Notes: a model not told the origin generated them from the sequence alone. A stretch of DNA of 64,000 nucleotides from Hydnum rufescens UP504 (GCA_014904985.1 MU129018.1:119363-183362); one strand, 5' to 3'. Shown: positions 33,990-45,998, counted from the first letter of the stretch. A program made the numbers and translations.

Positions 33990-34870
33990 TCGCCCCACTG
34001 GCACATATAAATAAATACCAAGACCCGAATATAAACCAAGAATCTGGTTTATGTACTGATAAGGGGATGCCGCCAATTACCCTGAGCCATATCCCCGGTC
34101 CACATTCAGACCCCTGTTCCCGGTTCCCGATCTGTGCTCAGAATGGATGAGATGCCAAGCTAGATTTCGGCACAGCCTCCCAATTCGGGTGAATTGAACG
34201 ATTGCGTCATTCCGGATAAAGAGTCGTGTGTCCCAAGCGCTCCATTTGATACACGAGCACCACAGAGAACTCTTGGATTTGGTATAGTGTCAATAGCCCA
34301 CGAACCTCGTAGGATGTATGAAACACAGCGCAAGTGATTGCTTGGAAAAAATCTTCCCATAAATATTCCCACTGCTAATTTACCTGTCAAACTCCCCACT
34401 GAGATGAAGCAGCGGAACGGAAAAGGGTCACGCGTCAAGGGCGTTCCGCCTGATATGGAAAAGATTTATGTAGCGGAAGTGACGTTTGTAGGGGTGTCAG
34501 TGACAGCCCCAGACATGTTTATAGGTCATGAACCTCATGCTACTACGCCCTCAATTCACAAAAGTCACCAATATGTGACTTTTCTTGTTTTAATAAACCG
34601 TGAGTCCGTGAGCTTACGTGAGCACAAAGTACCAAGTCAGGCACAAAAATGTCGCATGAAACTTTAGGAATTGGGTGGGCGTACTACCTCTTCATGAGTC
34701 CCCTCCCCATTCTTTTCTCTGAAATCCTCCTGACCGAAACCCATCTGCCTAAAGGGTTTGCATCTTCCAGTTCCAATCTGTTTCTCTTTTTTTTTCATGA
34801 CTTCGCTCATCCTATCATTCATTAATTTACCTATGTAGGTGTTTAGTCCCTGAATGGTTGCAGAATGGTT
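33990..34870. other. Spacer without recognised gene
   Basis: Open frames at 34160-34438 and 34338-34667 overlap on opposite strands and resemble nothing else in the window. A T-rich run lies near 34.79 kb. I see no gene. Confidence 0.4.
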
Positions 34871-35079
34871 GCCGTAAAGCAATTTCATCCCAGCACGCCA
34901 TACTCACTTCCTAGCCAAAAAAGGGCTATGATCACTACTAAATGGAGTACAGCTCCTGATCCTCGGAGACGTTCCTGGGACACAAAAGAACGCCCTGACG
35001 CCACGACTGAACCTGTGCACCGGCGGAAACGATCCCTACTGTTATTCTATCCGTAACACCTCCGCCGACCTCTAGATCT

Positions 35080-35323
35080 CAGTTTAGAGACTGCTTTGCG
35101 GGAGGGCAGATTTGGATATACATGGGTTATGCTAAACAACCGGTGTACACCCGTTGGTGCTGCTTCCCCGGAGGAGGGGGAAATGAAGACTGCGTCCGTG
35201 AAAATCTCGATTGCTTCTTCGGTTGGCTCTGAGATTTATTTTCCTTTGGCACGATCTCAACGAATTCTCGGGTTCACAGATACAGGCTTGAGACGTGGTG
35301 AGGAACGGATCCATTACGTCTAA
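35080..35323 (+). other. Module X, copy 2 (convergent with H3)
   Basis: The longest uninterrupted version: a plus-strand frame with FGYTWVMLNNR, SIASSVGSEIYFPLARSQRI and FTDTGLRRGEERIHYV then TAA. The minus strand carries a 72-codon frame with PENSLRSCQRKINLRANRRS. Sequence from about 34.88 kb leftwards is also shared with 30.55 kb, marking the H2/H3 tandem duplication boundary. Confidence 0.35.
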
Positions 35324-35359
35324 CCATCCAAGAATTATGGCAAACACCAAAGAGATGTA

Positions 35360-37242
35360 TTAAAGGGGAGGGGGAAGATGGCGGCGACGAGGATGACAGG
35401 TGACGCTTCCACACTTCATCCCCTTGTAAACGAGCACACATCGAATCTCTATACCCCAATTAAAAATGACATCAGTTCTGCTAGCGTTTAGGGGAGGCAA
35501 GCGATGATAATCTCACCTGCCGTGTCCATCTCAAACCCAAGGACGAAATCTACGCCGGAGACAGATGTTGATCATCACAACAACCCTCCAATGATATTCA
35601 CACCTACCGACGTAGAATTTTCCAAACGGCGAGGCCTCCACTTGCTCCAGGAAGCTGGGATACGTCTCAAGGTCAATACGACAACGGTATAATTCCTCAC
35701 CTTCTCTTCATCAAAGTACCGTTTGATTTCCTCAACATTCGAGGCATAAAGAACTATGTCGAGGGTACGATCTGAATAACTGACAGTGGTGGCCACAATC
35801 ACTCGATAGGAATGCTCCACATCGAGCACAGAAATACATACCATATCGCGAAGAACAAAGTTTGCGCACTCGGAGCTCATTGCTACTTCCCTTCATGACA
35901 CTAGTCCCTCCCCTGACGATGTATTCCACCCTAGAGAATTAAAACACAATCCAGAATTCAAAGCGCCGGACTGAAGAGCCTATTGCAACTTGCCTGTACT
36001 CACAGAACGATCTGCCTGCAACGCTCGTAATGTAGGCCGGTCTCATCGTCCTGTTTTCCAGCTCCGTGGGCAGCGCAACGCGCCTGAACACATTCTGTGG
36101 TTGAATAACAGAAGAGATGGGAGAACCAACATCGAATCGAACTCCACCGCGACATGGCGCTATGTCTCCGTCAGCTGGACGGATCACCGATACAATACTG
36201 GATCCGAATTGTTGCTATAAAAATGACGGGTAGCGATCTAAGAAACGGAGACGGAAAGGAATGTGACCAACGGTTATGCATTGAAAGAGGTACTCGTTCG
36301 CCGAGAAACCGCCGACGAGAAGCAATACGTCTAGGTGCACTTTGGAGGCCTGCACCTGAGCCGCAATAGAATGAAGGACCTGGATGGAACAGAAAAAGAT
36401 ATCTGTATGGTCGTCTGTTCCAATGAGAAAGGAAGAGCGCCCACTTGTTCAACGACAGGATCAAACACCTCGCGGCAGAGCACATCTCCGGGGATGACTA
36501 ATTCGCCATGGTCGAGCCCAACGGCGGGATCATCTAGAGGGGTCTTCGCTTTAATGGGGACACGGGCGGAAGGCAAAGCCACTCACCCAAATATTCATCA
36601 TGAAGGCATCTGAATCGAAATAGCTTGGTGTCATCCTTAGCGCCTTTGTAATCCAACTTCTCTGATTGCGAAAATGACCGCATGAAGTGTGCTAGGCTCG
36701 CTTCGTCCAGATGTACCGGATGAGCAGCGAGACGCTCCTGCACGGGCTGGCGAAAATGCAAGTCTAAAAATGACGCTCCGGAGCAGGAGCCAGAGCGTGG
36801 TGCGGCCTCTACGATTTCAGGGGCTCCCGAGGCCCGTAACACATTGTATGTAGCCAGGTCCTAAAGAGCCTTAGATAAGGACATGCCAGAGGGGAGTACG
36901 AAACGTACGACTGTGGCTCCACCGGCATCGCATATTGTGACGCCCTCCCACTGGAATTTGAACGTACGGAACGAATTACGGAAGCTTTACGGCTCTCTAA
37001 GCGGGCGGGCGCTCCCTGTACAACACACTAGGTGCGCTCACGGACCCCTCGATGAGAATGGCTTTGTTCGGCTGCCGTTGAACCCTCGTTCATAATATGC
37101 ATGGTTGATAACAGATTGCGGCGCATTGGGCATCGTCATCGAAACCGTCGGGTTTGGGTGGGAACGCTTTCCAATCTGTAAGGCGCTGTGGAACACGGTC
37201 TTCGTCGGAAGAGGCGTCGATACGTGAGCATGAGGAGCCCAT
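35360..37242 (-). pseudogene. Hsp70-like gene H3 with the N-terminal ATPase half deleted
   Basis: Exon 1 from ATG 37242 reads MGSSCSRIDASSDEDR, homologous to H1 exon 1, and reaches a GTGAGC donor near 37030. Within intron 1 the sequence jumps (about 37010) into the exon before the phosphate-2 motif, so the phosphate-1 exon and four further exons are missing. After the jump come HIVTPSHWNLN-type antisense of the ICDAGG exon, AAPRSGSCSGASFLDLHFRQ, DHGELVIPGDVLCREVFDPV, the FSANEYLFQRI exon, SVIRPADGDIAPCRGGVRFD, DRTLDIVLYASNVEEIKRYF and a last exon ending near 35360. A functional ATPase is excluded. Confidence 0.7.
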
Positions 37243-37249
37243 GTCGTAG

Positions 37250-37590
37250 AAGCGGACACAGAAATGAGGGAAATTCCCTTGAAATACCCATACTTCGTAT
37301 GTATTTCCATTTCCAGGCCTCCGCACTCTCTGAAATAGCCGAGTGCCCATTATGGTGCAGCCGAATGGGTATGAACAGCGAGGTCGGAGAAGTAGTCCTG
37401 CAGCTCTATCTTCCGCATGCACATGCATGCGAGATAATTCGAGCCCGCGGAGGAGCGATGCGACCGCTGCCCCTAGGGTTGCTTTCCTTTTTCTCGTCAC
37501 CCGAGCTTCCAATATGCATCAGCTACAACTTTAATCATGACCATGATTGTTCTTGAAATTCACTGCCAGATATGCCTCCCTTGATCCCCT
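37250..37590. other. H3 upstream region
   Basis: It has a degenerate version of the H1-type core promoter (GAAGTATGG around 37300 on the minus strand) and a palindromic GCATGCACATGCATGC at about 37415. No gene is seen. Confidence 0.35.
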
Positions 37591-38300
37591 CCACGGTATG
37601 ATCCGACACACTGGTCGCTCAGCAGAAACCTGACCCTTCCGGAAGCCGGAAATTGTGGAGCAATGGTCTAGAGCCTCTGGAGCCTTCCAGAAAGCTTCAG
37701 AATTGTGGAGCATGTCTGGTTAGATTTACTGGTCTGCTGAGATCAGGCAGAAGCCGATTGGGGTCTCCTTTATATATCTCTTCGTGTTCCGCTCACCCGA
37801 TTTTCGTTGTACGGAATCCTATCGCTCTTTGGCCTGAATCGGTCCTGTATAACAGTATTCTTTCAAATCCGTCACGTACACACTCCCCACTTCCAGTTGA
37901 CACACTTGGCATTGGGCATGATTGACAGCATGATACGGCTTGAATTTTTGTCCCTATACATTTCCAGTGGAGGAAGGAGATGTTAGTACCGATCTAAGCC
38001 AAGAAATGAGTGATTTCCCCCTTTGCAATGCATTAGGCGAGAAAAAAAATGGGAGAGCTTTCGACAGCTGTCCGTGTTAATGGTCCAGCGGTCAGGGACC
38101 CACGATAGTCTGATAGTACTGACATAAAACTTATTTAGGGTGCTGTCTCCCAATGGAAATATACCTCAACGTGGCGAAATTTCCCGCTGGTGGCTATTCT
38201 AGGTTCCAAAACAGCATCCGATTCTTGGGGTGAGCGTGCTAGATGCATAAAAAATCACAAAAATCGAGGATGGCTGTACCGACCGCTCTTTTGTGCATAA
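37590..38300 (-). repeat. Repeat R1, minus copy (LTR-like)
   Basis: Read on the minus strand it is collinear with 47.2-48.2 kb. The shared blocks include CATCTAGCACGCTCAC, GAGGTATATTTCCATTGGGA, a TATA box in GATATATAAAGGAG and GGCTCCAGAGGCTCTAGACC. TATA near one end and the roughly 0.7-1.1 kb size suggest an old LTR, but I could not define the exact ends or a target duplication. Confidence 0.5.
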
Positions 38301-38371
38301 GCGCCCTACAACAACAGAGAATGAGGAATATAGGACCACTCACAGAAGTTTCACTACTACTCAATTACATC

Positions 38372-38860
38372 CTACAGGCCAAAGAAACAGGAAACTTGCT
38401 GTGGCCAATCTGCAAACAGGAGGGATTCAACCTTACACTCCCTATAGATCCAGTTATTGCGCACCCAGGATTTTAGGATCAATATGCCAATACTCCGTAT
38501 AGTACTTGGTGACTTTTCATGATGGGGCCCCCTCTCCGTGGCTGAGCCGGCTGAAGAAACTTTAGGCCCTAGGCTCCCGGGTAAACTGTGCTGGATACGG
38601 GTCCAGAATGTAAAAATTGTCCTGGTGGGGGTGTGCAGCCTATCAATATGATTATCGGAGGGTCTAGTATTTACCAATTGGCATTGTGGGCAACTCTGTG
38701 TGACGTGTGACAAGTTGGGAATTCATTCATTTTGGTGGCCACAATCACGGCCTTGGCTATATCAAGCTGGACTGAGCCTCCAGGTTGCATTCCTAGGTCA
38801 TCTTCACTAATTTCCTCCTGTGCATAATTTTGAACAGTCTTGTCGGCGAGTGCCAATTTT
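38372..38860 (-). pseudogene. Possible retroelement integrase fragment
   Basis: A minus-strand frame contains SHVTQSCPQCQLVNTR, which resembles the CxxC part of the retroviral-type HHCC integrase finger, followed by HTPTRTIFTFW. The upstream part in another frame (LALADKTVQNYAQEEISEDD) is not recognised. It lies next to the LTR-like R1 copy. Weak evidence: one motif and position. Confidence 0.22.
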
Positions 38861-38929
38861 ATTTTTTTACTTCAGGTGAGCGGAATACAGGCCGATCAGA
38901 CTCGACTGGCCACCACAGTATCCACAAGC

Positions 38930-39180
38930 CCTAGGACTTTTAAGGATGTTTTGCTGCATCCAAAATCACCACTGAATTATGCGATATTGATGAACGCGGA
39001 GTCGGATCCCTGAAAGAAGAACCCCAAGACCTAGGGGGCCTCCTGCGGGATGGGTAATATTTCGGCCGGTGTCTCCTCAGGGCTGTGGTCTCTTCTTCAC
39101 TTACCGCCATCTTTCTCGCTCTATGTGAGAGCCGCCCCCTCAATTAGAGCACATCAGAAGCTTAAGATGATCAATTTATC
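38930..39180 (+). repeat. Convergent 3' module, copy 4
   Basis: It matches 4290-4560 and 9700-9965, with ACCCCAAGACCTAGGGGGCC and the CATCAGAAGCTTAAGATGAT string just before the 3' end of F7. Frames are interrupted. Confidence 0.4.
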
Positions 39181-40680
39181 GTACGCATCCGGAGTCACCT
39201 TAGCATCAGGATGATGGGTTTATAAGGCGGATCAATAAATGCAGTTTGAGAACATACAGCTTGAAGGATGATGTGTTCGTCATTGAAGGTCAGGCCTCTG
39301 AGGTCGCAATCACCTAAGTCAAGAGATCGAGACGCGACGTGGACAGAAGGCGGACGTTCCACCCTGACCTCACCAAGCAGAAACATATCCAATTCTATGA
39401 CATGCAGTAAGTGATCATCGCTATGGGCGAATCTGCGCGTGCTCTTCCGAATGCACTGGCTTTCGATTGATCGAGGGAGGGTATATAGCGATTTGGATGA
39501 AGGAACCAAGAGTATGAGTAACTCTGCCTTGATCTCGTATGGGACTCCAGCTCCGCAGTCTTTAAAGAAATAGGAATCCTTCAGCCAGGCCTCCCAGGGC
39601 ATCGCCAACAGGTTTAGATACATGGAAAAGTGATGAAGAGAGGATAGAAGAACTTGGAATGGGGTGGTCAAGGCCGCCTTGCCGCCAGGGAGAATCTCAC
39701 AGACAATCCAACTAGTTTTGATATAGCGGCTGTCCTCGGGCATGCGCAAAGGGGAAGGCGGGAGAGAGGAGGAACTCCCGAAGCAGTCCCGTCATCTGTA
39801 TTACGCAAGACATGGAAATAAACTGACCCCTTGGCTCAGATTATGTGCAGAATTCAGAAGCGGCATGCAAAGCGAGGCTGCATAGATGGGTGAGGCTCCA
39901 GGAGATTCCACAGGGATTTGATAGATTGCAAGCCTTTTGTCGCGTGGAACCAAGAATGATATGGCACACAAAAATACGAAAGACATAAAGGGACGATGCC
40001 GTCCATTGCTTACTGCTAACATCTGGAGACCCGAGAACATTAAAAGAATGGTAAATAGCTGACAATAGCAGAGGAGATGGACTGGGGTTGTCCGCACCAT
40101 TTTCTGGTAAGTTGTTCAGTTCCATATTTCTATATTTCCGAGTCGTAGGCCAGGATGGCCTACGACTCCGACCAAAGGACCCATGACTTGGACGCTACAT
40201 GGGCATCCATGAGGAATTGTAAAAGCTAGGGAAGCTAGGGAAAGGATGGCGCTTGTGGTGCTTGGATGGGGTGTATTGGAAAGCGTCTGCAGATGGAGAG
40301 TATGGAATAGATCAGTCGGTCCCTCGGACGTACTAATTTGAGACAAGTTTAACAAAAGAATAATCCCACAGCATAAGAGATCCACCTGGACAGAACCACA
40401 AGGGGATTAGAGTAGGAGCATACTGTTGGAATTGGGGATGCGCGAGCTCCAAATCGCTTAGTCAGCCTATCTTCTAGATAGTTTCTCGGGATGTACCGAA
40501 GTTCCCTAGCTCTGATCAAACGCTCTATCTTTCCTCTCGTTGTGCGAATCTGAGTGGCTTCACACCGATTCTTCAATACACACCTTGGATGCATCTGATG
40601 ATCTGATACTCCTCGAGAAATGTGAAAATGTGAGTGAGAAGTTCAAGAGGAAGGGAGAACAGATTGACGTTAGCATTCAT
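39180..40680 (-). pseudogene. F-box gene F7, exon 2 deleted and LTR-disrupted
   Basis: Exon 1 (ATG 40680) encodes LFSLPLELLTHIFTFLEEYQ then IIRC. Just inside exon 2, at GAGCATAC, a solo LTR is inserted (40424-40578). Immediately beyond, nearly all of exon 2 is missing: the sequence jumps from the VCSYF codons to the downstream donor region (about 40410). Later exons persist: HTLHLQTLSNTPHPST, EIWN, FLVPRDKRLAIYQIPVESPG, AMPWEAWLKDSYFFKD and FNDEHIILQA. It is dead. Confidence 0.65.
40424..40578 (+). mobile_element. Solo LTR L3 (155 bp, internally deleted)
   Basis: It starts TGTTGGAATTGGGGATGCGC and ends ATTCTTCAATA. The left flank is CATAC (40419-40423) and the right flank CACAC (40579-40583), a 5-base duplication with one change. 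About 19 bases around the internal AGCGTTTG arm are missing relative to L1 and L2. Confidence 0.75.
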
Positions 40681-40725
40681 TGGCGTTTTGTTGATGATGG
40701 CGGTGCATAGCTCGGATTCCATTTT
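40681..40725 (-). promoter_or_regulatory. Conserved 5' leader of F7
   Basis: On the minus strand AATCCGAGCTATGCACCGCC, then ATCATCAACAAAACGCC, precedes the ATG. It is almost identical to the F6 leader. Confidence 0.4.
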
Positions 40726-40764
40726 CTTTAATTTTTTGCTGGTGGGGAGCAGACTTCAAAAGTG

Positions 40765-41650
40765 CGCTAGGAAGCATTAGTCGGTCTTGGTGGTTGGTGG
40801 ATCCTCTGCACGCTAGTATCTATTCTCACAAATCTTTTCGAGGGAAGATTCTCATAGTTGGTTTCTCAGACGGCCTGCAGCTGACACACGCCGTGCTATA
40901 TGGGAACACGTATTGTATTCGTTAATTGGGCGATTGGTGCATCCTTCAGGGGGAATGCCTTGGTGTGCTTACAAGGGTCGAGTGCGGATTTTGCTCTATC
41001 GAAATAAGCGATTCTATTGCTTGTGTCCGATGGTTTAACTGCCTGGGTATGTTTGCTTCTCGTGATGAGGAGCACAGGGAAAAAACGAACTACCTCGAGG
41101 AAGGGGCGTTATCTAAGTACGTTCACTCCACGCAATATGATATGGCTCCCCACGTTCAATATGAAACATTTCTACCCAGGAGCCGCGGTTCATCCCCCTC
41201 AACTGTTTGCTTTGCGCTTCCGCCGAGAACCATTATTCGGATCGTCCCCTTCGAACTACCGCTGTACACTTCGAGCGGTGACCAAACCACGCGATACTTC
41301 AATCAAGAGGAAGGTGAGGAACTATGCCGTTGTCGTGTTGACCTCGGGATGCACCCGAACTTCCTGCAGGAAGTGGAGGCCTCGCTGTTTGGGATTTTGT
41401 ACATTGGTAGGTGTGGATATCGTTAACGGGATGTTTTAATGATTCATATATATTTTCGACATAGATTTCGTGCTTGGGTTCGAGATGGATAGCGCGGGTG
41501 GGATTATCATTTCTTGCCTCTACGAAGAATACTTGTGGACTGACTTTGGTTGGGGCATAGAGCATTGATGTGTGCTCCTTTACAGGGGTTGAAATGTGGA
41601 AGCGTCGGATGTCATCTTCCCAGCGATCGTGCCCCTCCTCTGGAATGGAA
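40765..41650 (+). pseudogene. 5'-truncated Hsp70-like relic (Hr6)
   Basis: It begins at a VGGSS-type exon near 40775 and includes the QYDMAPHVQYE piece. The C-terminal exon is well preserved: FELPLYTSSGDQTTRYFNQE, EEGEELCRCRVDLGMHPNFL and ASLFGILYIG (about 41250-41410). The last-exon signature follows at about 41555-41640 (GATGTGTGCTCC ... GGAAGCGTCGGATGTCATC). This is the best-preserved of the truncated relics. It faces away from F7 and converges on F8. Confidence 0.6.
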
Positions 41651-42004
41651 CCACTATCCACAGTGTACTGCCACTATGTATGTACAAACCCGAGAATCCC
41701 CGGAGATTCTTTGCTACAGTCAAATTGCATGTGAAGTCTTTCAGATAGACGAAACCTAGAGTCCATTCCTCGACGAAAAACCCTATACCCGAAGCTCTCC
41801 TGCTGTTGAGAGTCAATATGTCAGCTAGCATGCCTACAGTGAAATGCTCGTTCTCTGCACTCGCCCCCGTGTTGGCCGATCAATATGCAGGCAGCCGTTA
41901 CTGGATGGTCAATATGATAAACTTATTCGCCCAATCTACATTCACTTCGTTCACACCCCCGACGCGCGATGCAGGACGTGACATCTTGAGTTTAGGAAGA
42001 TTAA

Positions 42005-43662
42005 GACAGTGAGTCAGCATGAGGAACGAACAAATAACATGCCGCCCAAATTACGATGTACTCATCATCGCAAAGAATGCGTGGGCAGGAGGGGGAATCG
42101 TGCAAGATGAAAGAGTGAGAGGCGAGATGGATAGGAAGGGGACATTCCATCCGTATCTCGCCGGGTAATACATCTGACTTTATTACATGAATTGGCGCGT
42201 GGTCTGTCCCCGGATCCACACTCATCCTACCGAGCCTAGCAGCTCTAAATAGATTGAAGTCGAAAAGAGACAGGTGGAAGTGCGAATCGAGTTGTTCGTC
42301 CTCCGCTTATCCTGTAACCTCCAAGGTCATTCTGGAAATAGACATCTTTTGACAACGCTTCCCGGGGTATCGATAAAGCGTCTCCATGCGTTGACGAGCG
42401 ACGAAGAGAAGATAAAAGAACATGGAATTGGGCTTCCGACCTCTGCGCGGAGTTAGGAAATCCATTAACATTGAAAGGATGGTAAAATAACGATTGTCCT
42501 TGGCGAACGAGAAGGAAGGGGAAGAGAACGACGAATTGTACGAGACGTTTCCGTGACCGATACCATGCAACAAACGTGAATTCCTAGTGATGCGAACAGT
42601 TGAACGATATCTGTCAAAGTTCGGACGCTGCACGCAAAACGATCCTGTGCGGACAGGCGGAGCCCCTGGGGCTTCCACGGGGATCTCATAGACTTCAAGG
42701 ACGCCTTGATGTGCAACCACAATAGATGTGGCACCCAAAAGTTCGACGAAAGTACAATAACTGCGGGTGACGGCGTCCACATCTCTCATCTCTATCACCT
42801 GGAGGCACAGGATAATCAAACATGCTAAATATCTGACGGTGATGGAGGTAACGGCTCGTACACACCGTCATCTTTTGGCCAGTCATCCAATCCCATATTT
42901 CTAATCTTAAGTCACCGCCGAAACACAATGTGACTCCAAGCAAACGGCCCATGACTTGGACCATGGGGTACCCCGAGTCTACAGGTCTACACGAACTCAA
43001 AAAGGATGTGACCTATAGCCCGAGGACGAGGACTATGATCGGAAAGTGTGAGGAGATGGAGGGTGACGTTAGAAACACTCGTTGGAAAATAGGAGATAAA
43101 GTTGCTATTAGTTCAAGGCAAGTTTAGCAGAAGAATAATGGCGCTTCAGCAAGGGTACTTTCCTGTGCACCACTGCAAGAAGATTATTACTTGGATCGAT
43201 GTCGCTTTGATGGATGGGGAATGCAAACTCTTCCAGCGTCCATGTCCGGAGTAGAATGCCCCTCATGGGACGCGGAGGCAGCGTGCAGTACACTCTGTTA
43301 AAATCCCACGTTACAAGGATTCCTTGACAGAGTACAATACGGCCACTCTTCTGGAGCGGAGAATCTAGGTGCGAGTCCTCCCAGTCTATATTGTTTCAGG
43401 CGTCGATGTGCGTCTCAAGTTAATTCAGGTGTGCGGAATCAGCATGTAGGGGACCATTAGTATAGCCGAACATATCGGGTTTGATGAGTGATCGAGTTTT
43501 CAATGGTGTGGTTGATGTAAGCGCATGCCTTGACGGCACTCAAAAACCAGAGATGAAAAGGTGCGAAAAACAGTGAGGACACACTGAAATAGATCTAACG
43601 ATCTGACGTCCCTCGATAAATGCGAGAATGTTAGTGAGAACTTTAAGAGGTATATCGCTCAT
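42005..43662 (-). pseudogene. F-box protein gene F8, frameshifted
   Basis: Exon 1 (ATG 43662) reads DIPLKVLTNILAFIEGRQIV, an F-box lacking the usual first Leu-Pro context. Exon 2 is damaged near 43.45 kb but keeps LPPRPMRGILLRTWTLEEFA. Exon 3 is mostly out of frame, then EIWDWMTGQKMTV appears intact. After a GTGTGT...CAG intron come MRDVDAVTRSYCTFVE and IVVAHQGVLEVYEIPVEAPG. The C-terminal exon has several indels but keeps MECPLPIHLASHSF and CDDEYIVIWA. It is close to F6 in sequence, and its relic partner Hr4 corresponds to Hr3. Confidence 0.62.
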
Positions 43663-43739
43663 TGGTGTCCCGTAGATCCTGGCGCTCCTCATGGTCAGTA
43701 TTGGGTGGGCTTCAACAGTTCGCTTAGATACACTGGCTG

Positions 43740-44595
43740 CCATTGGCGGATCCTCCGTACTCCCTTTTCTAACAAATATTTTCGTGGGCAGATTCCCCTC
43801 ACAATTGATTTCTTAGATGACCTGATAGATGCCGTGGCATAACGGGAACAGTACGGTTCCCCTACAGTATTTGTTAATTATGCGGTCGGTACTATCTTGC
43901 CACATTGGGAAAGCTTGCAGTGGTATGGCCCGCTATCTCTGGAATTCGATCGTGGTGTTTTTAAGCTTGCCCCGGCGCGCGGGCGCTGGCGAGCGTCAAG
44001 TGCATACTTGCTCTATCGAAATATTTCTCGTATTACTTGCTTGTGCGCGGTGGTTTCAGTTCCCAGGTGTGTTCTGTTCAGTTTCCACGATTCAAAGCCC
44101 CGGGGCGACAGGATCTGCCTCAAGAAAGGAAACACAATTGAACCTCGCCTAAGTACATTCACTCCATGCGATATGGTATGTATCTTCCTATTCCATTTGG
44201 AAATTTCTCTCCAGGAACCACGCTTCATCACTCTAGGTTGTACCTCCAACCTAGTCCATTGTGCCTCCAGCGGGACCGGATAACTCGCTACCGTGATAAA
44301 GAGGAAAATGAGGGACTGCGCCGTTGTGTTCTCGACCTGCCGGTGGGACGACAACCAATCTTTGGGCAGTAAGTCCTGGCCGTTTAGGAAGTTCTATATT
44401 GGTGGGACCGAATGTCACAAGGGGATTGTCATATTGATTGATCTTCTGTTTTTCCCGAAACCAGATTTGGTCATTGGTTTTGAGGACTGCGCCGGTGAAT
44501 TTATCTGTTACCCCTCTTACACTTTTGGAGACCCAGTTTTTTCTTTAATGTGTGCGCAGAGATTCACTTCTGTGGTTTTTCAGGGGGGATGAATT
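43740..44595 (+). pseudogene. 5'-truncated Hsp70-like relic (Hr4)
   Basis: Paralogue of Hr3. A GGCGGATCCTCCGTACTCCC start marks the adenosine-motif exon, with MVCIFLFHLEISLQE-type sequence near 44170. A block encoding PDLVIGFEDCAGE lies near 44465, and a final GTGCGCAGAGATTCACTTC near 44555. Frames are broken throughout. Confidence 0.5.
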
Positions 44596-45650
44596 TGGAG
44601 CAACACAAGGGACGTGACGTGATATGCATCCCCTCAGCGGTCTACCAGGAGGCGATCGTCCAGTGGAGAACCCGAAGGATCATGCTGTGATACACTTTTC
44701 AAGCTCTATCAGCGGAACGTGTTTGTAGGCTCGTGGGAAGGCTTCACAGCACATGAATGCCCTGTCTCTAAAGGGCTCACCCAAGTTGTAGGGGTTACAA
44801 TCCCTTGGGAGAGATGTATTGGCGTTCCGTTCATTTCTATGTGACCGTCCTTACGTAGGGTGCCGGAGTGTGCGAGTGGATGAGAAAGAATTAATGTCTG
44901 ATTTCTTGAGCTGTGTAGAGCGCTTATTTCATTGTGTTGCTTCCTCTTGGATACAGCGTGCGTTGTCCCGCGTATGGTCGCGCCTTGCTGGTCTTGCGAT
45001 TCCCAGATTAATCAGAAAACCCCAAATAAACTTGAGTTAACCAAATGGTCGGGTTTCTTCCATCCTCATTGTGGTCCAGAAGGTGAGATTACGAAAAGCG
45101 CTTGCTAGTCGACAATTGAATGAATGTTCAGGGACGGTGGTTAGCCGAAATGAAACGCGCTATGCAAATCTCCAATCCGATCGAGACGAAGATCGTTTAC
45201 ACCCCAGAAAAGTATAATTATCCTGGAATCTCACAGAATGTAGATTGGGAGCCTGACGTTGAGACTCGTTGCATTTCCCGATCCTGTGAGGCCTTTGGAC
45301 TCTTGAGGATAACGAGGGCGCCGTCATCGTGAACGTAATTGAAGAGGCCGTCTCCTCCCCCTGGTCACACATCGGCACAGCAGGGGGACCCCACAGCTTT
45401 GATTCAGGGAAGCTCTTACATCTAATTAGAAAGCATGCCAAGCCGTGTAAGCCCGTGGGCCATAGATTCCGTGGGCTTTATTGCTTTCAATAAGCCACCC
45501 ACAAGCCACCCATCTGATTCCGACATCAAATCGTGAGATTCCCCCTGCTCGGTGGGCTTGCAAGATACTGATTATGCATGCGGCTGTTGGCTGTAGGATA
45601 AGTACGAGTAAATCCCATGGTGTTCTTAGCACAACTTTATCTTCCACTGC
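44595..45650. repeat. Module W copy 4 and spacer
   Basis: Collinear with 25.07-26.51 kb, but with an uninterrupted site where L2 sits. It contains the string TTTCCCGATCCTGTGAGGCC near 45280. No gene is recognised. Confidence 0.4.
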
Positions 45651-45653
45651 AGC

Positions 45654-45884
45654 ATGGGTTGCTCATTTTCGCGTCTGTGGCAGTCTTCTACCCAAGGAAA
45701 GGGCAGTAGAATGTCCATGATTCATTCCCAGCGACCACCGATTAGCTCCTGGGACCACGAACACCAAAATGTGCCAAAACCCTCTCCCCCACCTGCACAC
45801 TTCCAGGACATTTCTTCTTCGCACCCTGGAGGTTCAGAGTACCTATACGGCTCAGGATTGCGTCCGGATCTACTTGTGGGATGA
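45654..45884 (+). pseudogene. Orphan exon 1 of an Hsp70-like gene (H4 type)
   Basis: An open frame of 76 codons starts MGCSFSRLWQSSTQGKGS and continues PPISSWDHEHQNVPKPS, clearly the homologue of the H4 leader. It stops before the ATPase start (FVSIDLG equivalent) and runs into module U sequence. Same structure as 26511-26690 but with a cleaner frame. Confidence 0.6.
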
Positions 45885-45998
45885 TTTCGCTCTGGCCGCT
45901 GTCGGTATCTAATTACGCAGTCTTGAAATAGGCCGTTGCCCCTCAGATGGTCTTGAATTATGGCGCACCCCATCTCCCTGAGCATCGATCTCATACTC

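Noticed and set aside
35080..35323. Module X as a confident protein-coding gene
   Set aside because: The opposite strand is also open and conserved, the copies need different frame joins, and no start or splice model fits all four.
41299..41661. 120-codon minus-strand ORF
   Set aside because: It is antisense to the well-preserved Hsp70-like C-terminal exon of Hr6, whose sense frame matches the other copies.
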